From Diogma glabrata (taxonomy: Eukaryota > Arthropoda > Insecta > Diptera > Cylindrotomidae): a stretch of 64,000 nt of DNA. Positions 35,727 through 46,962 of this stretch are shown here, one piece after another (position 1 is the stretch's first letter; each line of letters opens with the position of its first letter). The notes under the pieces were generated by a model. The model saw only the letters and a list, made by a program, of their open reading frames with translations. It was not told where the DNA came from and ran no database searches. The stretch is taken from positions 83,583,676-83,647,675 of the forward strand of contig OY856186.1 of the NCBI GenBank assembly GCA_963693315.1, written 5' to 3'. The position numbers and the translations under genes were made by a program.

Positions 35727-36834
35727 TCATAGAAGTATTAGAAAATATCGAAACCTGTAAAAAAATTATTATATTGGTTTTTATAAAGTTTGAATAAAAA
35801 TAAGAGTAAAAATTAAAGTAAACAATAATTTAAATTTATTAATTATTTTTTTTAAATTATTCATTGATCTTCAATATTAATTTACAAAAATCAATATCAA
35901 ATTGAAAAATACTCTTATTTGTATTGCTTATTAAAATAGAACGATTAGAGGTAAAAAAAATTGTCATCAAAACTGGATGAAAAACTAGCGAAGTTTATTT
36001 TACAACCTTTACACCATTGAATAAATCTAAGGAAGAGTAACTAGACATTTTGAGTGAAGCTTCTAATTTTTAGTATTGGTGAAGTTTGATAGTGTTTGCA
36101 TTCTAGCTGGGTGGTACTGTTTACAATTTGCATATTCATATTTTCAAAACAACTAAAAGAAGTAATAAATGTTACATATAAATTTAAAAGCCTAATATGT
36201 TTGAATAAAATATTTCCTTATATTTCCAAATATAAATATTTTTATTTGTCCATACAACACAAATTTTAATCATATTGAATTACTTTAAGAACAGCTTATA
36301 TTCAGCTGTGATAGCGTTTGAAAATTGGTTTGACAACGATGGATTAAGAAAAATTACATTTATGTAGGGTAATAAAATATATATTTAAACTAGAAAACAA
36401 CAGCTTTTTTAAGCAAATACTTTATGTTTTTGTTGAAACATCATTCTAAGCCCTTTTTATGCGTAGTTTTAGTAAAAAATTCTAATAATGGATATGAAAT
36501 TTGATGATCAAATTTCAGTGTATTTAAGATTATTTGTACATATTTTAATGCAACCTCAATTTTATGAACAAACTACTACACAAATACTAATAATTGTTTT
36601 GTAAAACATTAATTTAAACTTAAATTTTTATAAATTTTGTTTAATTTGAATATCTTAAAGTAGAATTTCGGATGAAAGCTATCATTTTATTTTAAAATAC
36701 AAAACGAAATATGTCCAATGTCATGGATGAAGAACGCACAGATATACAAATTGCATACTTCAAAAAATATTCGTGTAGCCACACGTAATTATTCTTCCTT
36801 ATATATTTATTCAATGCTTTAAACTCTCCATTTG

Positions 36835-36938
36835 GAGGCGTATATCACACTATCAAATATATTGGTTAATAAAAAAAATTTGACATGAAAATTTTTTTTA
36901 TTAACCAATATATTTGATAGTGTGATATACGCCTCAAA
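36835..36938. repeat. Near-perfect 104-bp hairpin
   Basis: GAGGCGTATATCACACTATC at 36835 onward returns inverted ending at 36938, with arms of about 45 bp (through TTGGTTAATAAAAAAAATTT) and a spacer of about 12 bp. It has no GC-rich tip and different ends from H1-H5, so it is a separate hairpin. Confidence 0.85.
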
Positions 36939-36945
36939 ACTTGGG

Positions 36946-37179
36946 TTAGCCAATAGATGGTGCCGTATTTGTTTTTAAAACGTTGTTTTTAATGTCAAAG
37001 TTTTGAAAATTCACTACGATTGCTTTGTCCAATTTTCGTGTGTGTTTAGTAAATAAATTAAATAAATTTGAATTTATGTTGCCTTTGTCAATTTTAATTG
37101 CGTTTATGTTCTCGTGAATGTAAAGGGATTCAAAAGCATCCAATTTATTGCTGTCGTGCACCTCTTTCTTTAACCTCAT
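36946..37179 (-). pseudogene. Possible retroelement C-terminal fragment
   Basis: The 77-residue frame begins RLKKEVHDSNKLDAFESLYI and continues HENINAIKIDKG...SNLFNLF. The block resembles the tail of GIY-YIG-type ends found in some arthropod retroelements (for example Penelope-like), but I see no catalytic GIY-YIG residues. The call is weak. Confidence 0.3.
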
Positions 37180-37578
37180 ATTACCTATTGGAAAATTTAA
37201 ATAATCATTTTATTTTCCAAAACAAGTTTTGCTATAGGGGTTTTATTTGGTTGGTCTGTTTTAATGTATACAGAATTTGCATTAAAGCGTTTCTTCAAAA
37301 CCTTACGCGTCTGTTCGTATAATATTTTTATAGTAATCACCGCAAGATAGTTCACAAACACTGACTTTACAATCGATTAAATCGATTTAAGGCTCAAAAT
37401 TACGAAATGGGAGCCGCACAAATACTATACAGAGAAGCATAGTTGATCAAACACGGATGGCAATGATGATGAAAAAACTAATTAAAAATGGTGGGACTTA
37501 GCTGGCAACACGTATGCAATATTAATTTTCAAACGGAAACAATTCATTAATTAATTCATTAACGAATTAATTAGATAC

Positions 37579-38395
37579 TCCCGCAGGAAGATTTTTAAAA
37601 TTTAAAATTTTTGATCTATGGGTGTGACAACCCCGCGTGCTTAGGTCCCTGCTATTTGCATATGAGTTAGCTTGAGATATCGTATACCACTGGCAATAGC
37701 AGTGAGATATCACTAGCCAAAGTGATATCTTAGGGGTTTCGGCGGATGAACTTTTTTCAATCAACGATAGCACCCTTAGTCTTAGTTATAGTATTAATAT
37801 TCTTTGATGATGATGATGACACGCTATTTTTTTTAAAATAAAATGTGTTGGGTTGTACGAATTACAATGTGTGCAACAACAAAAAATAACAACCTTAGAA
37901 GAATAAGTTCCCACAACAACATGCTTTCTAAGGTGTTGATGGACGCAAATTTTTTATTTTTGTATATTTTTTTAAAGAATGAACTTTTTCGCTTGCTCGA
38001 AAAATGAGCTTCCATATATTACTATTAAATATGCCGGGTTTACTCCTTGAGTAAAACAATGTTTTTCATGATCTTAGTATATGCTTCTAGCACTATAAGG
38101 ATAATTAGTAACCCAATTTAGCTTTGCTCCTACAAATTGGAAAAAAAAAGTATTTTATTTTTATTTCCTCCATTTTATCATGAAATATTGCCCTATGTCA
38201 TTTATTATCATGTGAAAGGATTTATTATTTAGTTTTCCATTCTTTAAAAAGAATATAAAAACCAAAAAATAAGAAATTTGCGTTCATCATCTTAAAAAAT
38301 ATGATGTTGTGGAACCTAGGTCTTAAAGGGTTTTATGTGTTGTGGTGACACATATTGTATTTCCAACTACACAACACATTTTATTAAAAAAATAT
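37579..38395 (-). repeat. Dispersed repeat R1-R2, copy 3 (rearranged)
   Basis: R1 (37579 to about 37800, TGTGACAACCCCGCGTG and GAGATATC blocks) is followed by an inverted R2 fragment (37838-37960) and then a direct R2 (38100-38395, ending ACACAACACATTTTATT plus A run). The inverted plus direct R2 pair means an insertion or inversion happened here. Confidence 0.65.
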
Positions 38396-38429
38396 GTCAA
38401 ATATTTTGAAAAAGCACAAATTTTTTTTA

Positions 38430-38778
38430 AATTTTCGGTGAAAAAGATGATGAACAATGTCATTGAAGCTACAATTTTGGATGGAAAATTCAAAGGGGAA
38501 GATGTACTGTTCCCATGCATTTCAATGATCCCAACAGATACGGCATTTGAATTCAAACGTTTAGTTTCCAGTGCGACTCGCTTCTGCAATGACCATCAAC
38601 AAAGGACAAGGACAATTGCTGCAAGAATGTGGACTAGGTAGATTTGGAGAGTCCGAACTTCTCACATCTGAACAACTGTATGTGGCCATCTAACGTCGGA
38701 ATACCTTCTGATTTATTCGTGTACGTATCTAGACGGAAAAACACAAAATATAATTTGTGCCTACAAGCACACGAATGA
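38430..38778 (+). pseudogene. Helitron PIF1-like helicase C-terminal fragment
   Basis: Helitron Rep-Hel proteins unwind DNA during rolling-circle transposition. This remnant begins in the late helicase region with KKMMNNVIEATILDGKFKG, then MIPTDTAFEFKRL. After a frame change near 38570 it has RLASAMTINKGQGQ (helicase motif V/VI region) and EQLYVAI. After a second frame change it has GIPSDLFVYVSRRKNTKYNL and a stop at 38778. The Rep domain and the rest of the helicase are absent; repeat R2 lies directly upstream. Confidence 0.85.
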
Positions 38779-39310
38779 AGAATTAAAACGGCATTTTAAA
38801 ATTTTTTCCTTATTAAAATAAATAATTGTTGCAATAAAAATGATACAATGTAAATCGAATGTTAGGTACGTTTAGAGGAACTGAAACAACTGTTAAAATA
38901 ACAACAGTTGTATTAAATTTTTCGTAGTTTTAAATGCTTCAGTCAAATCGAACACGGATGTTATCGAAACGAGTTTTCTTGAATTTCCTTTCTTATGAGA
39001 TACCGACAATACGCAACGGGTATAATGTTAAATAAACAAAAGTTTTACACTATTTGGTGTAAAATAAATAAAGTTTTGCGAGATTTTTAGAGTGATTAAG
39101 CTTATTTTATTTTTTATATTTTATTTTCTTTCAGAATAACTTCTTTAAAACAGTTTTTGTGTGTTTCGTGTCGGGAACGAATACAATTTACAATTGTTTA
39201 ATCATAGATGGAGAATTCAATTTAAAAAAAAATATGAGATAATGAAGTTTCAATTTAGAAATTATCTGAGCATGAAAATTAAAATATGTTTCATTGTTGT
39301 TTCATCCACT
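38779..39310. other. No gene seen
   Basis: AT-rich sequence downstream of the helicase end, within the probable Helitron. Confidence 0.4.
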
Positions 39311-39480
39311 TTGGCTGAGTCTGTAAGATGGCTTTGAACTATGATGTCTCTGATCAGTGTGAGTTCAATCCCGACAATAATTACTTATTATCGGGAATAA
39401 TACTTTCAATAATTACTTTGAGCAATAATTACTCACAAAATCGCCCAAAAATTAATATTCCATTAATGTTGCCTATATAT
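39305..39480 (+). mobile_element. tRNA-like SINE head, second family
   Basis: A box-like TTGGCTGAGTCTG at 39311-39323 and B box-like GAGTTCAATCC at 39361-39371 are at tRNA spacing. This is followed by AATAATTACT repeats. No target duplication or clear 3' tail was found. It differs in sequence from the SINE at 15256-15678. Confidence 0.5.
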
Positions 39481-40312
39481 GGAACATATATGCCAATATA
39501 TTGACCGTGTGTAAGATATGAGTTTCGCATTTATTTGCAACAATCCATAATGACTTTAAAATGACTTAGGATGTTCACTTAATAGAAATATTTCTCATCC
39601 TATGAATTCACATTCTATGAATTCTAATACAAAAACTTCCAAAGAATTTTGATTTTTTTGCTGCACTTCCTCTATTTCTTTTTTGCATCACTTCTTCTAT
39701 ACCTTCATCGAATGTATTGTCGCTATTCTTACAGCCCTTGCTGATCATAAAATGACATAACGATCAAAATTGTTTGCAACGTTATCAGTAACCTGCCGGT
39801 AAAGAAAGCGTATATTAAACCGCATGAGCACTGTGAAAAATTTATGAATCCATTTTTGTTCCGTATAATGTTCTATATATAGACACACCTGAAAACTTAT
39901 TTGATCGCGTATTTTTTATATCAGTGGCGTAGCGACATACGGGTTTGTTCGGGTTTAAACCCCCCCCATTGAAATTTTAAAGTTTCTGTAATCTAGAGGA
40001 ATTGCTCTAATATTCTAATATTAAGATTTTTTCCCTGGTATCTTACGAATGAATTGAACAGTTGCTTTCTTTTCATTCCACAGAACCCCACCCTTTCTAT
40101 GTTGTCATAGTGATAGCACACATACTCACTAGCACACATACTCAAAAAGTTGACTGCCAGCTGCATGCCACGATGCGTACTATAAATGGTACTATCAGAT
40201 CGACCCCTTTTCCTTGGCCCCTGTGTTAAGCAATATCGCTCCACATGCACTCAGACGCTCGCATGCTCTCATGCGTGAACATTAAAAGGTAACCAACAAC
40301 ATCACGTTACCC

Positions 40313-40732
40313 TTGCACGAATATTACGGTGACCACACTCGTTGTCGATTGAAGTCAAGAAAGCCTCCACATAAAACTGTCAGCAGCCTGCTGGCAACTG
40401 ATTTTAATATCTTGGATGCCTGGGACACCTCCTGGCATTATTACAACACAACTGGCCTTTCTATTACTAACCCGACTTCTACCCAACCTGGTTTCGATCT
40501 ACCACGTCATACCTGGACTACACTAAACTGAATAAGAACGAATCATGGACGTTGTGCTGATTCTTTCTACAAGTGGGGCATTTCAGAGTCCCCTGAGTGT
40601 GACTGCGGCGCTCCACAACAAACCATAAAACACATTGCAACTGTGTGTCCAATTCGACGGTACAATGGCGACATCTCAGACATCCATTTGGCAACTCCTG
40701 ACGTAGTAGCATGGATAGACTGCTCGATGTAA
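40313..40732 (+). pseudogene. LINE ORF2 C-terminus with one in-frame stop
   Basis: The frame reads RCRLKSRKPPHKT, then QPGFDLPRHTWTTLN, then a TGA stop (40529-40531). In the same frame it continues IRTNHGRCADSFYKWGI, ECDCGAPQQTIKHI (Cys-His cluster) and a natural TAA end at 40730-40732. It matches the C-terminal tail after the RT of arthropod jockey/CR1-type LINEs. The TGA stands where Arg is usual (CGA to TGA transition). The RT is missing, as expected for a 5'-truncated LINE copy. Confidence 0.8.
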
Positions 40733-41123
40733 ACATATAATGTTCAAATGTACTGCCCAATGTTCAAATATTTTACTTTTTACTTTTTTACTCATAGACG
40801 CGCAATCAAATCGATTGTAAGTTCATTTAATGTGTATCCATGTTTTATTTTAGGTGGATTTTATAGAAGAGTCTACCTATTTTAAGTTTAATTTTTAAGG
40901 TGTTACAAAAAAACCATACGCTAAATAAAAAAAAAATAGTGATACAATAATTTGGAAAAAATAACAAATATTATGTCAAAGGTAGCTTGTTCCACATATT
41001 TTTATTTCAAAATTTATGCAAATTTATAACTTTTTTCTATGGCAACTGTTAAAACGTGCTATTATCAACTAAAATTAGAGGGAAAAATAGCACTTTACCA
41101 TCAAGGGTAGATAAAGTAGTACT

Positions 41124-41315
41124 TTAACAGCAAGGGTAGATAAAGTATTTTGCTGTTGATATTCTACAAGTTTTTCCATTTTTGAAAGCACAGGTATTCT
41201 CTTTGATGTACCATCCGCGAGTTTTCAGGCAATTCAAAATTTCAGGCCATCTACGAATTGTCTCTGAAGCCTCCTCTTCCATATCAGAAGGCAGTTTTCT
41301 TCTGTAATATCGCAC
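41124..41315 (-). CDS. Unrecognised 63-residue frame inside the hAT
   Basis: The frame contains MEEEASETIRRWPEILNCL and TRGWYIKENT. It is more protein-like than neighbouring frames but matches nothing I can name. It could be a scrap of a captured or transposon gene. Confidence 0.2.
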   Translation of the reverse strand: MRYYRRKLPSDMEEEASETIRRWPEILNCLKTRGWYIKENTCAFKNGKTCRISTAKYFIYPCC

Positions 41316-41404
41316 ATATTGACAAACCCAAACTATCTAGTTTTCAAATTCAATTTTTGCAAAAAACAAATAAAATTGATTTGTTTGTTTGTTTATAAAA
41401 CTAA

Positions 41405-42308
41405 AATAGTACATTATGATGCTAGGACGTAAAGCTAAAGATTTTGGACGGATGTGGAGTTTGCAAATCGAGGCGCTAGCCGAGATTTGCACCCACATTA
41501 AGTCCAAAATAGCTTACGTCCGTGCATCATATACTATTTTTTATTCGCCGCAAGCAAAATATTTTAAGAAAATTGGTTTATTCTAAATTAAAATTATAAA
41601 TTTTCATAAATTTTAAAATAAAAATATGTGGAACAAGTAACATTTGACAAAATATTTATTATTTTTTGCAATGTATTGTGTAGCTATGACAACAAATGAT
41701 AACAACTATTTTAATTGGACAATGAAATTTTGAATTTAAGGGTTGCTTTGATAAAAATTTTTATTTTTCATAGAATTTAAACAAATACAAATGCTTTTTA
41801 CTTTCTTAGACGTAGCTATGACAACAAAATAAATAGTTGAAAAGTGATCCTTTAAAGCCGCAAATCACAGTAATAAAGTAACTCTTTAATATGCAGGCGA
41901 ATAAAAAAGTTATCAAAGCCTACCTATACTCATTTTTTCGTGAAACTGTTTTTTTCCTGATACTTTTAAATTAAATTTATCATTGATTTTTCGGCATTTT
42001 TTCGTCTTCTTTAACAATTGCTATAGAAAAAAATGTTGTATTCCACACGACGATAAAATTTCATTATCTTCTCGATGCTGACGCCTCGACGCTAAAATAG
42101 CTCTCGAAGATAAAGTGCAATTTTATCATCTTGTACAATAAATAACTATTAATTTAGAATAAACATTTTTTTAAAAATATTGTGCTTGCGGCGAATACAA
42201 AATAGTATATGATGCACAGACGTAAGCTATTTTGGACTTAATGTGGATGCAAACTCCACATACGTCCAAAATCTTTAGCTTTACGTCCTAGCATCATAAT
42301 GTACTATT
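41405..42308. mobile_element. 904-bp MITE with hairpin-bearing terminal repeats
   Basis: Terminal inverted repeats of about 185 bp (41405-41590 and about 42150-42308) start AATAGTACATTATGATGC. Each terminal repeat is itself a hairpin (H3 41405-41538, tip GAGGCGCTAGCC; H4 42201-42308). The interior carries copy A of a repeat also at 43.1-43.4 and 63.7-64.0 kb. No coding sequence. Superfamily unknown. Confidence 0.75.
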
Positions 42309-43130
42309 CTGGCGTCTTTTATTTATGCCCACTGGTCTATTATTTTGTCTACTATTCTTTCTTTATGAGTACATCTGTAGCCCTATTCCTGTACATCGTG
42401 AAATAGGAATTGAGAAATAAATTACAGCAATTTTTTCATAACTAGTATTCCGTGCCGCGGGAAACAGCAATTTCGTATTAGAAAATTGTCTTTATTTCAT
42501 TTATTGCACTTTTTTCTCAATTCCCAATTCTCAGGGAAATGCAGGAATAGACGTACTGGTATTCTTTTTATTTTAAATTACTTATTTAAACGAATCAGTA
42601 CCTCGATTCTGGTTTCATTAGAAAAAATGAAGTGGAATGGAATTATTATTTATCTCGAATTTTGATTTCTCACTAAATAATTCAATTCCACTAATTGGTA
42701 TTCTCGCTCTCTTCTCGAGATAGCCTTTTTAGTACAAGTTCTAAACTAGTACAAATTTTTGAAGATGGAATTCTTTTGCCAGTTTATTGACTTGTTTTTA
42801 TTTGTGTTTCTTTCGATAGCTAGTTTACAAGTTCGCTATAGATTTTAGCTATAAAATTGTTCTTCAGAATTTAATAAATAGTGTGTTTGAATAGTGTATT
42901 TTGCCACATCGCCCCATTTCCCTATTTCCGTCTGCCTTATCAAATCTGCGAGAAGCATACAAAACAATATGTTTTGTATATAAATTAAATAAATAAGTTA
43001 ATTTTTTGGCAAACGGCTGTAAAGTTTAACTTTACTGCCGCTAGGAAGCTAGCTAAAGTCTTACTTTTTAGCCTGACAGAAAAAGTAACGTCTAGCGACA
43101 GCAAAAGTAACGCCATTTTTATTTTATATT

Positions 43131-43527
43131 ACGGAGGCTGTAAAGTAGCATTTGTTATTTGTTAGTTTGCTATTTTTTCAAACATATTGTATAACCATGA
43201 CAACAAAAAATAAGTTGATTCTCATATTATGAAATTTTGAAAAGGCTGCTTTGATAAAAAAATTTTATTCATACAAATTTAAATGTTTTTTCTCTTTTTT
43301 GGAAGTAATTATGACGGTACAAATTCATATTTATAAAAAGTTTGATGTATTAATTTCATATTTATAAAAAATTTAAACGTTTGCCGAAAAAATAGTGTAT
43401 TTAATTCGGAACTAAAGTGACTTTTTGTGTTTCGTCTATAATTGTCGGCCTCCCTGCGGTCGGCCGTCAAACTATAGACTAAACACAAAAAGTATCACTT
43501 TAGCTCCTAATTAAATAATGTACTATT
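43131..43527 (+). repeat. Dispersed repeat copy B with hairpin H5
   Basis: The 43131-43390 part (ATGACAACAAAAAATAAG, TGAAATTTTGAAAAGGCTGC blocks) is related to 41655-41870 (copy A) and to 63720-64000 inverted (copy C). Hairpin H5 follows (43391-43527, AATAGTGTATTTAATT to TACTATT, tip GTCGGCCTCCCTGCGGTCGG). In copy C most of H5 is missing. Confidence 0.75.
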
Positions 43528-44457
43528 TTCTAAAATAGTTATTGATAAATAATAAAATAAAATATCGTTAACTCCCACGCGCCAAATCCATATTCTCCTA
43601 TAAATAATTAACTAAAATTTCTTTTGGCATGATTACTTGAACTTAGGCGCAAGCGGATTTTTTTTTAATTTTTTTAGGGTAATTTAAGTAAATGTAGTAA
43701 AAGGGACAGTTTTGATCTGTTTATCTTATATACACAAAGGCAATAGGGATAGTAAATTTTGTAGAAGGAACATATTTGAATAACATCATATCAAAAAAGT
43801 GTAATTTTGTGATTCTATATCAAATAGAAAAAATCTTGACGCCTAAGTAGATATCTTTTTGATTTATCGTAACTTTTTTCGACATTTTTATCTCCATTTT
43901 TGTGGGTCTATACAAAATTTCAAAGCAAATAATCGCATTTCGTTGACGAGATAATTTGACAGTTCATCCCACAAATGCGGAGTTTATTTTCTCATTCCAC
44001 TGAATCTGAATGCAAAAATCCCATTTAGTATGAAATCTCATTCCACGAAATAATTCCATACAACCAAAATCTAGCTACTAGCTACTTTTTTTTGCGTTAC
44101 TTCAAACATTTATTGCTCAGTGCTAATTTCAATTTGAAGAAAGAAGTTGTGTTCTTGCGTCCTTAAATTTTACAAATAGATTTAGATTTTACATAGTTTA
44201 TAAGGTAAGAAATCTTTTTCTTTAAAATTAATTATTTGATGTAAAATAATTTAAGATAGTTAAAAATAATCATTAATTTACTTTTTAAAAAATCATTAAT
44301 TAAAAAAATTAAAATTAAGGAAACATTAAAATGAAGTATATATTATTGTAATGAATTATTAATATAACTAATTAATTAATTTAAATAATTCTTGACCCCC
44401 CCCAATGGAAAATTCTGGCTACGCCACTGTTTTATATATCCTTTGTTTTATATATAA

Positions 44458-44843
44458 CAGGGTTGTGCCGTAGACAAAATAGATTACTTTACATGTATAG
44501 ATTACGCATAGATTACGTGTAAATTACGCGAGATATTTTCGTGTAATCTATAATGTAAACTATTATGTAATCTATTTAATTGATATGTGCATTCTAAACT
44601 TTTCTAGCAATTAAATAAACTTTTTTCAAGATCGCAAGATCTTGTTTTTGACAATATTAATCATCATGTCTTCTGCGAAAAAATCGAAAAAAATTTCAGT
44701 TGGGATAATACAATAATTCCACATATTTCTTCTTAAATCCAAATTAATAGATTACACCAAATTTACATAGATGACATAGATTACATTACATAGATTACAT
44801 GTAATGTAATCTATTTTAGATTACGCGTAAAGGAACAACCCTG
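44458..44843. mobile_element. hAT-type MITE with TAGATTAC subterminal repeats
   Basis: Ends read CAGGGTTGTGCC (left) and, inverted, CAGGGTTGTTCC (right). Many TAGATTAC/GTAATCTA repeats lie next to both ends, as in hAT elements. The 8-bp flanks (ATATATAA and ATAATACT) do not match, so no target duplication is proven. Noncoding. It lies just outside the 4.5-kb hAT and inside the probable Helitron. Confidence 0.75.
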
Positions 44844-45027
44844 ATAATACTATTTTTTTATATTTTACAATCAACTAGAGTGCTGATCGTTTTACATTCA
44901 TATTTAAAAACAAAATAAGAAAATCATTTCTCATTACTACTATTTGAGATTATTGCTACTACGTCAACAAAATGTATACACACAAGCTTTATTTATAGGC
45001 GTAGCAAAGCACGCCGGGTCCCGCTAG

Positions 45028-46240
45028 TAATAATATAAAAAAAAGATAATTTCTGCTAAATGGTTTTATTATATTAAATTAAATGGTTTCAGTTGTTTCA
45101 ATTTAAATAGTAATAATAACAAGTGTAAAAATGATTTATGATTGAGTAGTCACATAATTATATTTGTTTCGTCCATAATAATACAAAGGATAGTGTTTTT
45201 TGTTTTATCGTTTATGATATAGTTTTTAACAACTGTATCATAAAACTGGTCTTTAGAATGTATTATTTACAATCGTGTAGTAGTTTTTATTAAAAAAAAA
45301 CCACTACCAAGCAATAGACCAAAATTTTCTTTTTTCAATTTTTTATTTTCCAAATATTGCAAGGTTAATATGACCTCCTCATCAGTGGACTGATGGTGTT
45401 TGGATGGTGGATGGTGTTTTAAGTGTTGACAGAGATTCAAAAAAATATTGAATTAACATCTCGATTGAAAATGTTTTTGGAAATTAATTTTATAAAATAT
45501 ATTTATAAAAATAAAAAGAATAAATAATTTCGGTTGACTGTTTTAAGTTATATTTGTGTGGTTCGTATACAATTTGGATTATGTGTACGCCCATGGTATT
45601 GCTGCAGCTGTATTTAATAAAACAAAGAACGAAAAAAAATAAATATCCAAATGATGTCGGATGGCATTCGTCACTTCGGTGGTGGGCTTCTTTATTACTG
45701 ATGCTACTGATTTGAATGACAAATTAATAAGATTATCACATTGAGAATCAGCAGAAGGAGTAGGACCAGAAGAACTGGTGAGTGTAGTTCTTTGCTAAGA
45801 TTCTTCATGATGTTTAATTTAAATTTTGTATAGGATAAATAACTTTTATTTAAGTACATACAAGATCACTCGCGTCTTATAAATTCAGTATGTTTTTGAG
45901 AATAGGGATCGCTTGGTGGATAGGGCTGGTGGTCTATCTCTTATCCGGTTTTTGTTTATATCGCTCACCAACTAGGACACTCTGACTGCCGAACAACCCT
46001 ATGGCCCCAAATGACTGAGCGAAGTCGATTGAGCGATTTCGGAGTTCAGTCACAGTGACAATTCTCCAGCATTAGCATGTGCAATTTCCTCTCTCATCTG
46101 GGGGACTAGGTTGCACTGCTGATCGTTACAGAGTGTTTCCTTTTAAGTATAGCTATAATTTTTATATCACTTGTTTTCAAAATCTCATTTTATAAAGCAA
46201 CAATTATATCATCACCTTTCAATTCTTCAGATAAACGAAA
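45028..46240. other. No gene seen
   Basis: AT-rich, with a GC-richer stretch at about 45900-46130 that interrupts the LINE ORF1-like sequence upstream. I could not identify that stretch. Confidence 0.35.
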
Positions 46241-46249
46241 GATTCTCAA

Positions 46250-46962
46250 TCTAGGATTTAGTTCAGCGGGAGTTTTTATGTTATAATGTGTGCCTGGTTT
46301 CTCAACAGCTAGTTTTTTAATTTTTCCTTATCTTTTTTTGAGCGGCAATTGAAAATTATTATTCTACTATTTGACACTATTTGGGTTCACATACTGACCC
46401 ATAATAGGAATTTCTGTAAGATCGATATGGGAGATAATATCGATTCTAGTTTTACAGCTTTCTTGTGCCACTTTTGGTTGTACAAGAATTACTTGTTTTG
46501 GTTGAAATTTGACTACTTCCGACAAAGAAAGCGAGGTTAATTTTGAGCTACAATCCACTTATGTACGTTTAATTTCATTTACTTTGACGTCAATACTGTT
46601 ATTTGTTACAGAATTAATTTTTTTAAGCTCGTTTACGTGTGTACTATTTTCTGAAATTATATATTTTACCTCAAAAAGCTTCAAATTTTTCGAAGACTTC
46701 TGTTCCGTAATGAAAACTTTCAATTCATTAATTGACGTTGAAATCTTTTCTAAGCTTTCAAACATTATAAAGTCTCCTCATATTTCTGACAATCATAAGA
46801 CACAAATTTTGCATAAACACATTCCTTGAATATTTTGCTCCATTTATCAAAATTCCAATCAATACACTGGAGATGAAATGCCTTTTTAAATTTACCATAA
46901 CATCTGATCCCCAACCGTTCTCTAGAATCTACAGACTTTTTGCATTTCTCGCAATCCGGCAT
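46250..46962 (-). pseudogene. LINE ORF1-like protein with PHD-like zinc finger
   Basis: On the minus strand the start MPDCEKCKKSVDSRERLGIR is followed by C...FHLQCIDWNFDKW, a PHD-type zinc finger pattern (C-x2-C ... H-x2-C). After frame changes there are a Ser/Asn/Lys-rich coiled-coil-like part (46559-46765) and a Lys/Val-rich part (46367-46558). At about 46240-46290 a piece reads LNPRLRIFRLSEELKGDD, like the start of the RNA-binding domain of LINE ORF1 proteins. PHD plus coiled coil is a known ORF1 plan in insect LINEs. It is broken in several places, and no ORF2 follows. Confidence 0.6.

Larger units (their letters stand above)
39922..44429. mobile_element. hAT transposon, 4508 bp, with nested insertions
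   Basis: Terminal inverted repeats CAGTGGCGTAGC (left) and GCTACGCCACTG (right), each next to a poly-C/CCCATTG-like stretch, are flanked by the identical 8-bp target duplication TTTTATAT (39914-39921 and 44430-44437). That is diagnostic for a hAT insertion. I found no transposase. The interior holds a LINE 3' end (40313-40732), a MITE with hairpin ends (41405-42308) and hairpin H5. The element sits between the helicase remnant and the 3' end of the probable Helitron, so it inserted later than that element. Confidence 0.9.
35334..45027 (+). mobile_element. Probable Helitron, 9.7 kb with nested insertions
   Basis: The left end TCTTATATATATAAAAATCA, followed by CACGATGTTTGTCCGCGA, is typical of insect Helitron 5' ends. 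The right end, AGCACGCCGGGTCCCGCTAG at 45008-45027, has the GC-rich stretch and CTAG terminus of Helitron 3' ends. The flanking bases are A (35333) and T (45028), fitting insertion between A and T. A PIF1-type helicase fragment at 38430-38778 is on the matching strand. A 4.5-kb hAT element lies inside. That both ends belong to one insertion is inferred from this consistency; they could be two truncated Helitrons. Confidence 0.6.

Noticed and set aside
44450..44851. An 8-bp target duplication around the TAGATTAC MITE.
   Set aside because: The flanks ATATATAA and ATAATACT agree only in their first bases, so a duplication is not shown.
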